From DATGMS01 sp035303945 (lineage in GTDB: Bacteria; Bacteroidota; Bacteroidia; Cytophagales; Cyclobacteriaceae): 64,000 nt of DNA. The position numbers were made by a program, and so were the translations under genes. Position 1 is the first letter of the stretch. Each line of letters starts with the position of its first letter. The notes under the pieces were generated by a model that was not told the origin of the DNA, ran no database searches, and worked only from the letters and a program-made list of their open reading frames with translations. The stretch spans positions 1 to 64,000 of the forward strand of contig DATGQZ010000007.1 of the NCBI GenBank assembly GCA_035303945.1, given 5' to 3'. Below, piece after piece: positions 16,419 to 25,669 of this stretch.

Positions 16419-16908
16419 GATAAAGAATCGTTCGAAAAAGGGGTTATTACTTTTTTCCAATGGTTACTGCCGTAATACTGCGAATTTTCGCTTGATTTCG
16501 CAACTTTGAGCGGTGATAACCGCTAAAAACTTCATTCTATCGTACTCCAATAAGCGGCTAAGATGTTGAATTTCATATTTTTTCTAAAAAAAATCAGGTT
16601 TAACAACAACTTCAATTTGGACAATACCGCATTACGCCGCCAGCTTAATTGCTACAGCATCACAAAAAAATTATAGTTCCTTCTGCAATCTTCCACTGGA
16701 ACTTGCACATCATTTTTATTAACGACTTAAATATTAGGTTTTAAACTAATAAACCACTAAATTTCAATACATTAAGTTGTTAAAAACCGAACATAACGGC
16801 CAATAACAACAGCTGCTCAATTTTAGAAGCTTACGACATGTTCATCCAGCATGTGCGTGAGTCTGGTGCTACTACTTAGGATATTTCTTGGTTTAAAATA
16901 TATTCACC
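16419..16908. other. AT-rich intergenic region with an inverted repeat at 16509-16524
   Basis: This 490-base gap separates divergently transcribed phospholipase C and LemA genes and should hold both promoters. The one clear structure is AGCGGT-GATA-ACCGCT at 16509-16524, about 90 bases upstream of the phospholipase start. It could be an operator or a weak stem-loop. No open frame with coding character and no RNA gene is seen. Confidence 0.4.
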
Positions 16909-17565
16909 ATGCTATACGTACTGTTATTCATGATTATTGCCGTTTTGGGATTGTCAGTGATGTCATATAACAACTTGCAGACACTTGCCCAAGATGTAAG
17001 AGAAAAGTCCTCTAATGCACAAGTAGCCGTCAGTAAAAAGCTGGCCTTAGTAAACCAACTGATTGATGTAGTTAAAAACTATCAGGAAGGGGAACAATTA
17101 ACGCAATTGAAAGTCTCACAGGATAACAGTGCCATGGGATTGGCACAATCTTATCAGCAGTCCGGGACGGTATTTGCTGCGGTACAGGGAATAGCAGAGC
17201 GATTTCCCAATTTAAAAGCCAACGAACAATATCATCGCTTAGTGGATAGCATTCAGCATTGTGAACAGAATATACAGGACACCCGTGAACTGTACAATCG
17301 GGCCGTAAAAGTCTACAACACCCAACGCGTAAAAATACCAGATGTCTTTGTTGCCAGAGCCATGGGCTTCCCAGAAGCACCTTATATGGAATTTGATGTT
17401 TCAGGCCTGAGTGATACAACCACGCTCAAAAGCTTTAAAACTGACGATGGAGAACGGCTTGAGCAATTGTTATCAGGCGCCGGTCACCGAATAGCAGGCT
17501 TGGCCAACCAGACAGCAAAAGCCAGCAAAGGACTAGTGGAAAAAGTGAAAGAAAGACAGAAGTGA
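16909..17565 (+). CDS. LemA-family membrane protein
   Basis: The 218-residue product has one N-terminal membrane helix (MLYVLLFMIIAVLGLSVMSY) followed by NNLQTLAQDVREKSSNAQVA and KKLALVNQLIDVVKNY. This is the amphipathic helix pattern of LemA proteins. The stretch FPNLKANEQYHRLVDSIQHC (with a conserved Asn-Tyr motif) continues the four-helix domain, which is expected to face outward. LemA genes usually precede a TPM-domain gene; none follows here. The C-terminus is extended by a lysine-rich segment. Function is not established. Confidence 0.82.
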   Translation: MLYVLLFMIIAVLGLSVMSYNNLQTLAQDVREKSSNAQVAVSKKLALVNQLIDVVKNYQEGEQLTQLKVSQDNSAMGLAQSYQQSGTVFAAVQGIAERFPNLKANEQYHRLVDSIQHCEQNIQDTRELYNRAVKVYNTQRVKIPDVFVARAMGFPEAPYMEFDVSGLSDTTTLKSFKTDDGERLEQLLSGAGHRIAGLANQTAKASKGLVEKVKERQK

Positions 17566-17731
17566 ATTGCTGAAAATGGCACAGCTCCGACAGACACAAG
17601 AAAAGCTGAAGACGTCGGTGAAGAAACGAATGTATGAGATTTGGTATCTAAACCACATGTCGCTTTTAGAGTTGAAAAAGTCACAGAAAATATTTATGGC
17701 CTTCTGTGGCTTTTTATTGGAATATAAAACC

Positions 17732-18388
17732 CTACATCGTTATCAAATCAAAGGAAAGACCATATTTGAGAATATCAGCATTATGCTGAATGTCCAAAAG
17801 TTTCTTGATTCTCTTTTTATGGCTATTCACGGTGTTGGCTTCAATGCATAACTGATCCCCTATTTCTTTCGCTGTATATGCATTGGCCATCAACGAAAGA
17901 ACTTCTTTGTTCCGTTTTGATAAGCGTGAAAATTTGGATGAATTTTCTCTCATAAAAGCCGTTTCTCCCAAAGTCCTGCACAGCTTGTTGGATACGTCTG
18001 ATTCCCATGTAATAGAGATAATTTGGATAAAGGCGAGTTGTTGGTTACATTCTTCAGCTAGTGCGAGACAGTATACCACAAGATTATAGGACTCGGTCAC
18101 TTTGTTGTACTTCACAAAAACGGATCTACGGGAGATAGGAGTCTCTCCGTCATTAGTCTTGCCTACTAAAAATGTATCTGGTCCTTTATCGTCAAACACT
18201 GTGCTGGAAAATTCCTGATCTGATAAGCTTCTAAAAGTGTCGGCGGTCCAGCCAAAACGGGTTAACCCGGTGTTACACATAAAGAGATTTTCACTGGGCA
18301 TACGGCGTAGAATTTTTATTCCCGGAATAAATTCCGCAACCATTTTCAAAGCCTTTATTTTCGATTGCAACGACGATTCGAGCACCAT
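17732..18388 (-). CDS. LuxR-type regulator with PAS-like N-terminal domain
   Basis: The 218-residue product has an N-terminal ~110-residue domain with PAS-like character (FIPGIKILRRMPSENLFMCN, then a GWT turn). The C-terminal GerE helix-turn-helix contains LSKRNKEVLSLMANAYTAKE and NTVNSHKKRIKKLLDI. It lacks a phospho-acceptor receiver domain, so the signal is likely sensed through the PAS-like part. It is a single gene converging with the LemA gene. Targets cannot be predicted. Confidence 0.82.
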   Translation of the reverse strand: MVLESSLQSKIKALKMVAEFIPGIKILRRMPSENLFMCNTGLTRFGWTADTFRSLSDQEFSSTVFDDKGPDTFLVGKTNDGETPISRRSVFVKYNKVTESYNLVVYCLALAEECNQQLAFIQIISITWESDVSNKLCRTLGETAFMRENSSKFSRLSKRNKEVLSLMANAYTAKEIGDQLCIEANTVNSHKKRIKKLLDIQHNADILKYGLSFDLITM

Positions 18389-18712
18389 CTAAATAATCAT
18401 TATTTGTTGAAAAAGATAGGACGAAAAAAGATCCGCCTGGAAATAATACCAGAGCAGCTCCACCTAGATTCAGCGTAATTTCAAAAGAATATCAACTAAA
18501 AACTTCGCAGTTTAGTACACGTGCAGAATCCGGCTACAAGTGTAAACGTTTGTTTAATAACTGCCAAACGTATCGCAATCCCAATAGCGACTAGGGAGTT
18601 GAGCCAAGACTATAGGAGTGAAAGTAATTTCGATGTAGCCGTATCAGGAAAATTTAACTAAAGCATTTTACTTGTTACGAAACATTCGTAGATTTACAGA
18701 AAACCTTGTACA
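18389..18712. other. Intergenic region with two inverted repeats
   Basis: This gap separates the divergent LuxR-type regulator and a DUF4221 gene. ACGTTTG (18546-18552) is repeated inverted as CAAACGT (18565-18571). TACGAA (18676-18681) is repeated inverted as TTCGTA (18685-18690). The second repeat overlaps TAGATTTA (18689-18696), a possible -7 element for the DUF4221 gene, so it could be an operator. No gene-like frame is seen. Confidence 0.4.
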
Positions 18713-19900
18713 ATGAAATTCTTTGCTCCTCTTCTGTGCTTAATACTTTTATTTTCCTGCTCAGAAGATAGAAAGGCTTCTGTTGGGCCCGAAACTATTG
18801 TTGAAGTGGAGTTGGTCGATTCTCTAGTCGTTAACGAATTAAATACACTTGTGATAGACGACTATTCTCCGGAGAACGGTTATTATCTGATCAAAGGTAC
18901 CAAAAGCAGAAAACTTTACTTGGTAGATGATAAGGGTACCATCATAAAGGAGTATGATATACTTCATGATGGGCCAAATGGTTTAGGGTCTCGCGGCGCT
19001 ATGGGTTACCGATTTTTGGAAAAAAACCGCTGGGTGGCACAGGGACTGCTTGACGGCTATCATATTTATAACCTCCAGGGAGAGAAGGAGAAAACAGTGC
19101 CTCACAATGCAGTAGGTCTGTACGGCCTTACCATCTACACCATGAGAACCACCTTTCATCCTTATGTAAATGATGGCATTCCCTACATTGTAGGAGAGGA
19201 GCCCAACTCTTATAATCCGGCGGAGTATGATCCTAAAAAGGCAGACCCTTCCTTTTATGATCACGTGCGTACCGTATATAATTACAATTTAGAAACCGAA
19301 GAAAACACGCTTCTCGAAACCTTTCCTGAGGCCTGGGGTCCTAGACAAGAGCGGAGATTTGTAGGTGCTTCGTTACCATTTGTCGCTTATCATAAAGAGA
19401 AGAAGGAACTCGCAGTATTGCCAATCAGAGGAGATCAGTTGTTTGTATATGATTTCTCAGGGGAAAACCCCATTTTGAAAGATACCGTTACCCTAGTTCA
19501 CCGGTTTCGGCCAAAGGAAATTCCAACCTTTGGACCAAATGATGACCCCTACCTCTCTGATTATCCGCAGTTTACAGATCTAAGAATGCTTGGCGATTAT
19601 ATCCTCGTGGAATTTCGCACTAAAATCCCCACTGAGGTGATCAGGGAATTAAGGGCGAAAAGTGAGGATATCTACAATTTACCGGAATTTGGGGTTGCCC
19701 TAAAGCAATACAGTAAGCCTTATTACCTCTTGGTTAAAGACGGAAAACAAGTTGGCGTATTGGACCTATTCCCCGTACATGGCGCATTGAATTTTACCGA
19801 CCAAGACGGTATCTTGTATGTCAATGACAACATCTCACCGGAAGTAGAGAGAGACTATAATGTGTTTTACAGACTACGCATTAAGGAAGCTCAAAATTAA
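18713..19900 (+). CDS. DUF4221-family lipoprotein (copy 2)
   Basis: The 395-residue product has a short lipoprotein signal (MKFFAPLLCLILLFSCS, Cys16). It continues with strand-turn repeats typical of a secreted beta-propeller: TKSRKLYLVDDKGTIIKEYD, then DGPNGLGSRGAMGYRF. The second part includes YFNxx-free acidic stretches and ends VNDNISPEVERDYNVFYRLR. It is related in layout to the product at 10747-11895. It stands alone behind an intergenic region with an inverted repeat. Function is unknown. Confidence 0.65.
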   Translation: MKFFAPLLCLILLFSCSEDRKASVGPETIVEVELVDSLVVNELNTLVIDDYSPENGYYLIKGTKSRKLYLVDDKGTIIKEYDILHDGPNGLGSRGAMGYRFLEKNRWVAQGLLDGYHIYNLQGEKEKTVPHNAVGLYGLTIYTMRTTFHPYVNDGIPYIVGEEPNSYNPAEYDPKKADPSFYDHVRTVYNYNLETEENTLLETFPEAWGPRQERRFVGASLPFVAYHKEKKELAVLPIRGDQLFVYDFSGENPILKDTVTLVHRFRPKEIPTFGPNDDPYLSDYPQFTDLRMLGDYILVEFRTKIPTEVIRELRAKSEDIYNLPEFGVALKQYSKPYYLLVKDGKQVGVLDLFPVHGALNFTDQDGILYVNDNISPEVERDYNVFYRLRIKEAQN

Positions 19901-19916
19901 CCTGCCAGCTACACCG

Positions 19917-21608
19917 CTATCGCTTGCCACTCCTAACAATCGAAATTATCAGGAAGATGGCTAGAACAACGGCTAGGATAAAGCCAATCAAACCAAGGAT
20001 CGGTATGCCGTTAACGAAAGGTGGAATTTTCGCGTTAACAATTAACGAAGATCCAATAATCATGGATGCTATAAGGATGGACAAAGCAATGCGATTACTG
20101 ATTTCCTCTAGCGACACCCTTAATTCACTTAACCCCTTATGTTCTATCTCAACCTTTAAAGATCCATGCTTTAACTTTTGAATAATTTTGCGGGTATCCC
20201 CCGGCAGTGAATGTAGCAATTCTCCGAAATCGAACAATGTCAGATAGAGTGACTTCAATTGCCGAAAAGGATTCATTTTCCTCATGATTAACTTCTCGGC
20301 GTGAGGTTTTAAATAGTCAAAAAGAGGTATCTCTGGATGAAGTAGTCGCACATTCCCTTCCATAGAAGAAAGGGCTTTGATCAAGAGAAAGAAATCCGCC
20401 GGGATGTGCAGGTTGTGCTGAATCACCAGCGACCTAAATTTCTCCAACACTTCTGACAGGGGAATATCTTGGAGATCAGCTGAATAATAGCTGTTAAGTA
20501 ATCCATCAATTTCAAGCAACAGGCCTTGTTCATTTTCAATATAGCTGATCTTGGATAAGGATTTCATCGCCTGCAATATTCTCTCCGAATCCCTTAACTC
20601 CACTGCCACAAACAAATCGCCTAGCAATTCCTTGTCCCGCTGGGGAAGCTTACCCATCATTCCAAAATCCAGATAAACCAACTTCCCACCCTTATCCACC
20701 AAGACATTTCCGGGATGGGGATCAGCGTGAAAGAAACCATCTACAAATACCTGTTCGAAAAAACTGTTCATTGCCTCCATGGCCACCTTTTCAGGTGAAA
20801 TACCGCAGGCCACATAAGCTTCAAGATCATTAATCTTAAAGCCTTCTACATATTCCATTGTCAACACTCTTGAAGAGGAATACTCTTCAAAAGGTTCAGG
20901 TATGATCACTTGGCTTTCACGGGCTGCAGCGTTTTTGCGAAACAAGCGGATGTTGGCCAATTCATGTTTAAAATCAAGTTCAAGCTCCATCGTTCGTTCT
21001 AAGGCTGAGACAATGGCCTGTGGATTGTAATGACGTACCTCCTCCCGGTACTTTTCGGCTAGTCTCGCCAACGCGCGAAGGATATCCATATCCACTTCTA
21101 TTTGGGCTTGGATATCAGGACGCTGTATTTTGACGATAGCTTCCCGCCCATCATGAAGGCGGGCACGGTGTACCTGGCCAATGGATGCCGAAGCCAATGG
21201 AACAGGATCAAATTGGGAAAAAACGGCGTGAATCGGCCTGCCCAGATCTTCTTCAACCCGACGAATGGCCAGCTGACCATCAAAGGTTGGGGTAAAATCT
21301 TGAAGTCGCTCAAGCTCTTTGATCAGTTCTTCGGGAATAAGATCGGGCCGGCCACTGAGCATCTGCCCTAATTTAATGAAGGTCGTCCCTAGATCCTCCA
21401 ACATCATCCTTACCCGCTGCCAACGTGCTAGGTCCTTTATACCAGCATCTCTGTCGTGAATCAGCAATTCTTTGGAAACATTGGTCTTGTCGTTCTTCCT
21501 CAAAGAGTCTGCTACATCTTCAAAGCCATATTTTATCAGTGCCTTTAAGATTTCCGCATAGCGGGCAAGGTGTTTTTTAGACCGTAAGGAATCCTTTTTA
21601 TCCGGCAT
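19917..21608 (-). CDS. ABC1/UbiB-family atypical kinase
   Basis: The 563-residue product belongs to the ABC1 (UbiB/COQ8) atypical kinase family, linked to isoprenoid quinone synthesis or lipid homeostasis. Diagnostic motifs occur in order: FIKLGQMLSGRPDLIP (the KxGQ motif), PLASASIGQVHRARL (the alanine-rich nucleotide loop), and FFHADPHPGNVLVDKGG. YLDFGMMG supplies the DFG-like metal site. Two C-terminal membrane helices (IALSILIASMIIGSSLIV and ILGLIGFILAVVLAIFLI) anchor it. The gene starts 5 bases after the stop of a phasin-like gene upstream (21614-21937), and the pair is likely co-transcribed. Confidence 0.92.
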   Translation of the reverse strand: MPDKKDSLRSKKHLARYAEILKALIKYGFEDVADSLRKNDKTNVSKELLIHDRDAGIKDLARWQRVRMMLEDLGTTFIKLGQMLSGRPDLIPEELIKELERLQDFTPTFDGQLAIRRVEEDLGRPIHAVFSQFDPVPLASASIGQVHRARLHDGREAIVKIQRPDIQAQIEVDMDILRALARLAEKYREEVRHYNPQAIVSALERTMELELDFKHELANIRLFRKNAAARESQVIIPEPFEEYSSSRVLTMEYVEGFKINDLEAYVACGISPEKVAMEAMNSFFEQVFVDGFFHADPHPGNVLVDKGGKLVYLDFGMMGKLPQRDKELLGDLFVAVELRDSERILQAMKSLSKISYIENEQGLLLEIDGLLNSYYSADLQDIPLSEVLEKFRSLVIQHNLHIPADFFLLIKALSSMEGNVRLLHPEIPLFDYLKPHAEKLIMRKMNPFRQLKSLYLTLFDFGELLHSLPGDTRKIIQKLKHGSLKVEIEHKGLSELRVSLEEISNRIALSILIASMIIGSSLIVNAKIPPFVNGIPILGLIGFILAVVLAIFLIISIVRSGKR

Positions 21609-21613
21609 ATTGA

Positions 21614-21937
21614 TTAGATTTGGTCCATAGGCTTATCAGCCTTTTGCTCGATTTTTTCTTCCAAAATCCTCACCCGGGCTTCTAACATTTCCATCTTTTG
21701 TTTCGTGGTAAGGTTCAGCTTTTCGTACATTTTATCGGAGTTTTCCTTCCATGAATTTTCCATCTCAGCACGGGCCTTTTTGGCTTCCTCATTTAGTTTT
21801 TCGAATAGTGCTTTTCCCTCCGATTCACTTTCGTTAAATTTTTCGGCATACTCCTTAGCCAGTTCTTCAATTTTTGTCTTGGTAAGTGAGGCTGCGCCCA
21901 ATCCCATATAAAATGCCTTTGAAATAAAATCTTTCAT
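21614..21937 (-). CDS. Phasin-like coiled-coil protein
   Basis: The 107-residue product is almost fully helical and highly charged, with heptad-like patterns (TKTKIEELAKEYAEKFNESE, then KQKMEMLEARVRILEEKIEQ). It resembles small phasin-type proteins. The ATG at 21937 is used because the longer frame would begin with TTG. It directly precedes the ABC1 kinase gene (5-base gap). In family terms, phasin-like proteins often bind granule or membrane surfaces. The likely role is to assist or localise the kinase; no direct evidence. Confidence 0.65.
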   Translation of the reverse strand: MKDFISKAFYMGLGAASLTKTKIEELAKEYAEKFNESESEGKALFEKLNEEAKKARAEMENSWKENSDKMYEKLNLTTKQKMEMLEARVRILEEKIEQKADKPMDQI

Positions 21938-22009
21938 AGTTGACAAAAGTTAAGTGATTATATATACATACTACTGTCACGGATCTCTATCAGCAAAGTT
22001 CAATCCAAG

Positions 22010-22777
22010 TCAATACTTGTAGTTGGAAATTTGCTTAAGCCTTTCAAGAAAAGCCTCCTTTCTTCTTGTGGAAACTTCTATTTCTGTTTGATCTTCCATG
22101 ACAATGTAGCCGCCTTTTCCTTTGACATACCTGCTGATATAGTCTAAGTTAATCAGATGAGAATTATGCACCCTGTAGAAGTTGTGATCAGCCAAAAGCT
22201 CATCAAACTCCTTTAGCGGCTTGGCCACCGTCATCTTTTGCTTGTCCTTGAGAAATAGGTGGGTATAGTTGACATCTGCTTGACAACGGATAATATCAGC
22301 AGTATAGAGAATACTATAGCCACTGACTGTTGGAAGCGTGATACGGCGCGGCATCCCCCGTTGCATCCTAAGGTTATCAAAAAGAACATCGAATCGCTTG
22401 GCCCTATCAAGTTGCGACACACGCTCTTTTAGCCTATCAAGAGAGGCTAAAAGCTCGTCTCTATCAATGGGCTTCAGCAAATAATCCACTGCGCTAAATT
22501 TAAAGGCCTTGACCGCGTACTGTTCATAGGCTGTAGTAAAAATTATCTCGAAGGTTGGTTTGGGAAAGGCTTTGAGCAATTCAAAGCCTGTCACGTCACA
22601 GATCTGAATGTCCAAAAATAAAAGGTCAGGGTGAGCGGCGCGTATATAATCTATTCCCTCGTTCACCGTTTTACAGCATCCCACTACCTCAACTGTTCTT
22701 GAAGCGTAATTATCCAAGAGGTGATTCAACCTGTCGATGCAGTGTTGCTCGTCATCAATAATTACTGCCCTGATCAT
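22010..22777 (-). CDS. LytTR-family response regulator
   Basis: The 255-residue product has an N-terminal receiver domain with the acidic pocket DDE (residues 8-10). The phospho-acceptor Asp56 lies in LLFLDIQICDVTGFELL, and the conserved Lys in YLLKPIDRDELL. The C-terminal LytTR DNA-binding domain contains FYRVHNSHLINLDYISRYVK and ends GGYIVMEDQTEIEVSTRRKE. It lies one base downstream of its cognate TPR sensor kinase, so the two form a two-component pair. Confidence 0.93.
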   Translation of the reverse strand: MIRAVIIDDEQHCIDRLNHLLDNYASRTVEVVGCCKTVNEGIDYIRAAHPDLLFLDIQICDVTGFELLKAFPKPTFEIIFTTAYEQYAVKAFKFSAVDYLLKPIDRDELLASLDRLKERVSQLDRAKRFDVLFDNLRMQRGMPRRITLPTVSGYSILYTADIIRCQADVNYTHLFLKDKQKMTVAKPLKEFDELLADHNFYRVHNSHLINLDYISRYVKGKGGYIVMEDQTEIEVSTRRKEAFLERLKQISNYKY

Positions 22778-22778
22778 C

Positions 22779-24887
22779 TTAGAAGTTGAAGATTAAAGGT
22801 AATTTCAAATCCACGCGAAGACCTTGCTGAAGGTCTATCAATTCCATCTTTGCCTCGGCATTTTTCAACTTAGAAAGAATGTTCAATCGCTCTTGGGTGA
22901 TTTTCACTCCCATAGAGGCTCTGGCTTGCCGTTTGCCGTTTAGGACCGACGCGACTACTTGCTTTCTTCCCACCCCATTGTCCTCAATACTGATATGGAT
23001 GTTGTCTGCTTCTTTGTTTACTGAAATTTCGATCTTACCTTGGCCATGTAATGCCTGGAACCCGTGCCATATGCTATTTTCTACAAAGGGTTGAAGCAGC
23101 AGAGGTGGAACCAAAACATTATCAGGATCGATTTCAGGATCAATTTGAATGGTGTAGCTGAATTTCTTATCCATACGAGCCGCCTCCAGATCCATGTAAG
23201 TTTGTAGCACCTGTAAGTCATCGGCAAGGGGAACTTCCTTATACTCACTGTTTTCCAAAATCTGCCGCATCAGTTTGGCGAACTTACTGAGATAGTAGTC
23301 AGCCTCTTGTAAGTTACGCGTGAGGATGAAATGACTTATGCTGTTTAGAGAATTGAATATAAAATGGGGATTCATCTGTGCCCTAAGCGCCTTCATTTCT
23401 ACCTCGGCTACCATTGCATCAAATTCAGACTCCTTTTGTCTTTCTTCAGCATCCCTTTTTTTCTTATATAGAAAAACACCACCTACAGTTGCCAATAGGA
23501 AAAAAATTAAACCCGCGGCAGTAAAATTTCTAAGAGACTTTTGTCTTTGCAACTCCATCTCCGCAAGTGCTTTTTCCTGCTCAAAAGCGGCAGTTAACAG
23601 CGCTTCCTTTTTTTCATAGTCGAACTGAGCCTGTTTTTGGATCAGCTCTCTCCGATTAGTTTCATTATAGATGCTATCCTTAAAGATAACATGTTTTTTA
23701 AAGGCTGCATATGCATCGGGAATCCTATTACTTAATTCATAAGTTAGAGAAAGCGCATGCCAGGCTTGTTGCTGCTGCCGAAGAGAGCCGGATTCTTCCG
23801 CTAATTTTAGGGCGGACAATTGTAAATCCAGCATAGTCTCGACCAGACGGGTAGGATTATAGCCTTTTTTCTGAAGTACCGAAACGGGAGCGGCTTTTAT
23901 TGCCTGGGAAAGTTCAAGCAGCGCAAGCGCGGTATTGGCTTTATCATTTGTCCTTCGGTAATAAGTTAGTCCTTTGGCGAGATAGTCAATGGCGGCGGCG
24001 TAATCTGACATACCCAAATTTACCACGCCCAGATTAGTGTAATCAGATGCTATCCTCCTATTATCGCCAAGTTTTTCATTCATGGTCAAGGCTTGAAGGT
24101 AATAATCTATGGCCCTCTCCGGCTTGCCGGTCAAATCATACAAAGTAGCCAAGTTGCCCAAAGCTCTAGCAGCGCCGGACAGGTTGCCTATCTTTTCATA
24201 AAGATCTAAGGCCTCCTGTTGGTATCGGAGGGCGGGATCATAATCCTGTAGGTTTTTATACACCAATCCGATATTTGATAGGATGTTTCCAAGCATCAGA
24301 CTGTCGTCTTCAGTTACCAAGCGTTGAGCGTGCAGAAACGCTTCCAATGCCCGTGGGTAGTCGGACCAGGCCAGGTGAACCACACCCACATTATTATAGG
24401 TATGAAGCAGTCCATATGGGTAGTCCACTTCTTCAAAAATAGCTGATGCCTCCTCATGATATTGTAAAGCAGTGCTGTAATCAGACAGGTTATAGTAAAT
24501 CAATCCCAGGTTATTGAGCATTCTCCCTATTCCAAGCTTATTTCCCTGTTTTTGATATAAGCGTAGACTTTCTTCCATAGCTTCTAGAGCCAATGAATCC
24601 TGTCCCATAGCGCGATAATTCACCCCCAGATAATTGTAAGCCACTGGCAAAGCAGCATAATGCTCCAATGTTTCTGCCAGTTTTATGGCATCTCGAGCTG
24701 CTTTCAGGCCTCGTTCTGGATCTATTCCCGAAAATGTGTAGGCAATCTCATTAAGCAATTTCAGTCTGATAGTATCTTCTGCTAGGTGATGGTCTAGCTG
24801 GGTCAATAAGGAATCGAGATAGCTTTGTTGTCCTTTTGCGCTGAGACTACAGAGCCATATCAATATAAAGCAAACAGCATATTTCAT
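22779..24887 (-). CDS. TPR-containing LytS-type sensor histidine kinase
   Basis: The 702-residue product has a signal sequence, then about 370 residues of tetratricopeptide repeats in the periplasm (for example LGVNYRAMGQDSLALEAMEE). A membrane helix follows (FTAAGLIFFLLATVGGVFLY), then a coiled coil and a cytoplasmic LytS-type kinase. The phosphorylated His is in MNPHFIFNSLNSISHFI, and the ATP-binding domain contains the Asn box PFVENSIWHG and DNGVGRK. It is probably fed by a periplasmic protein ligand and phosphorylates the adjacent LytTR regulator. Layout is common in Bacteroidetes. Confidence 0.92.
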   Translation of the reverse strand: MKYAVCFILIWLCSLSAKGQQSYLDSLLTQLDHHLAEDTIRLKLLNEIAYTFSGIDPERGLKAARDAIKLAETLEHYAALPVAYNYLGVNYRAMGQDSLALEAMEESLRLYQKQGNKLGIGRMLNNLGLIYYNLSDYSTALQYHEEASAIFEEVDYPYGLLHTYNNVGVVHLAWSDYPRALEAFLHAQRLVTEDDSLMLGNILSNIGLVYKNLQDYDPALRYQQEALDLYEKIGNLSGAARALGNLATLYDLTGKPERAIDYYLQALTMNEKLGDNRRIASDYTNLGVVNLGMSDYAAAIDYLAKGLTYYRRTNDKANTALALLELSQAIKAAPVSVLQKKGYNPTRLVETMLDLQLSALKLAEESGSLRQQQQAWHALSLTYELSNRIPDAYAAFKKHVIFKDSIYNETNRRELIQKQAQFDYEKKEALLTAAFEQEKALAEMELQRQKSLRNFTAAGLIFFLLATVGGVFLYKKKRDAEERQKESEFDAMVAEVEMKALRAQMNPHFIFNSLNSISHFILTRNLQEADYYLSKFAKLMRQILENSEYKEVPLADDLQVLQTYMDLEAARMDKKFSYTIQIDPEIDPDNVLVPPLLLQPFVENSIWHGFQALHGQGKIEISVNKEADNIHISIEDNGVGRKQVVASVLNGKRQARASMGVKITQERLNILSKLKNAEAKMELIDLQQGLRVDLKLPLIFNF

Positions 24888-25037
24888 CTTCCTACTTCTA
24901 TAAAAGGAAAGTAAATATTTATGCGCGAAATTCCGCCATTTAGCACCAAAAAATCAGTGTCACACATACATATAATAATTCAGCATGGACTAATTATAAT
25001 ATAATATACTAATTTGTTTAAAAATTATTCTTTCCTT

Positions 25038-25604
25038 ATGGTACGATCATTTACTATTCTCGTGGCATTGCTTTTTATAGTTTCTGTTGGGGTACAGGCA
25101 CAAGCTTTTGAACAGGGGACAAAGGTTGTTTCAGCCGGCATAGGCATAGGGAGTTCCCTCGGCAGCTCAAGTTACACCAACCAAAGCCCCGGCATCAGCC
25201 TGCTATATGAGCAGGGAATGTGGGAGGTAGGCGGTCCTGGCGCAATAAGCTTGGGTGGATATTTGGGCTTCAAAAACTTCAAGCAAGACTACTCGAGCTC
25301 AGCCTTCAGTTCTTCCGCCAAGTGGAACTACACCATCGTAGGAGTGCGAAGTGCATATCATTACAACGGCCTTGGAAACCCAAACTTAGATCTCTATGGT
25401 GGCTTGATGTTTTCTTATAACATCCTTAATTATACCTATGAACATTCTGGTGGACAAAATTTGGTTGCAGACTCGGGAAGTAGTTCGGCGGGAATAACAC
25501 TTTATGTGGGAGGGCGCTATTACTTTGTCGAGAATTTAGGGATATTCACAGAGCTTGGTTATGGAATTTCCTACCTCAATATAGGCTTAGCGCTACGTTT
25601 ATAA
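25038..25604 (+). CDS. Outer-membrane beta-barrel protein, function unknown
   Basis: The 188-residue product has a signal peptide (MVRSFTILVALLFIVSVGVQ, cleavage after AQA). Glycine- and tyrosine-rich strands follow, including GGYLGFKNFKQDYSSSAFSS and LYVGGRYYFVENLGIFTELG, typical of a small eight-stranded barrel. An ATG 24 bases upstream is in frame but would put polar residues before the signal. It is divergent from the sensor kinase. It lacks features of a particular transporter family. Confidence 0.6.
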   Translation: MVRSFTILVALLFIVSVGVQAQAFEQGTKVVSAGIGIGSSLGSSSYTNQSPGISLLYEQGMWEVGGPGAISLGGYLGFKNFKQDYSSSAFSSSAKWNYTIVGVRSAYHYNGLGNPNLDLYGGLMFSYNILNYTYEHSGGQNLVADSGSSSAGITLYVGGRYYFVENLGIFTELGYGISYLNIGLALRL

Positions 25605-25669
25605 AACCAGTAACAATAAGTCTGCCTTGGAGCAGGGCGTAATTACGGATCATAAAAATTGAATTTGTC

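Noticed and set aside
16509..16524. Terminator at the AGCGGT/ACCGCT inverted repeat
   Set aside because: Only six base pairs and no T tract in either direction; kept as a possible operator only.
17567..17851. Plus-strand 94-residue frame behind LemA
   Set aside because: It overlaps the end of the convergent LuxR-type gene, shows no family features, and lacks the TPM-domain sequence expected after LemA.
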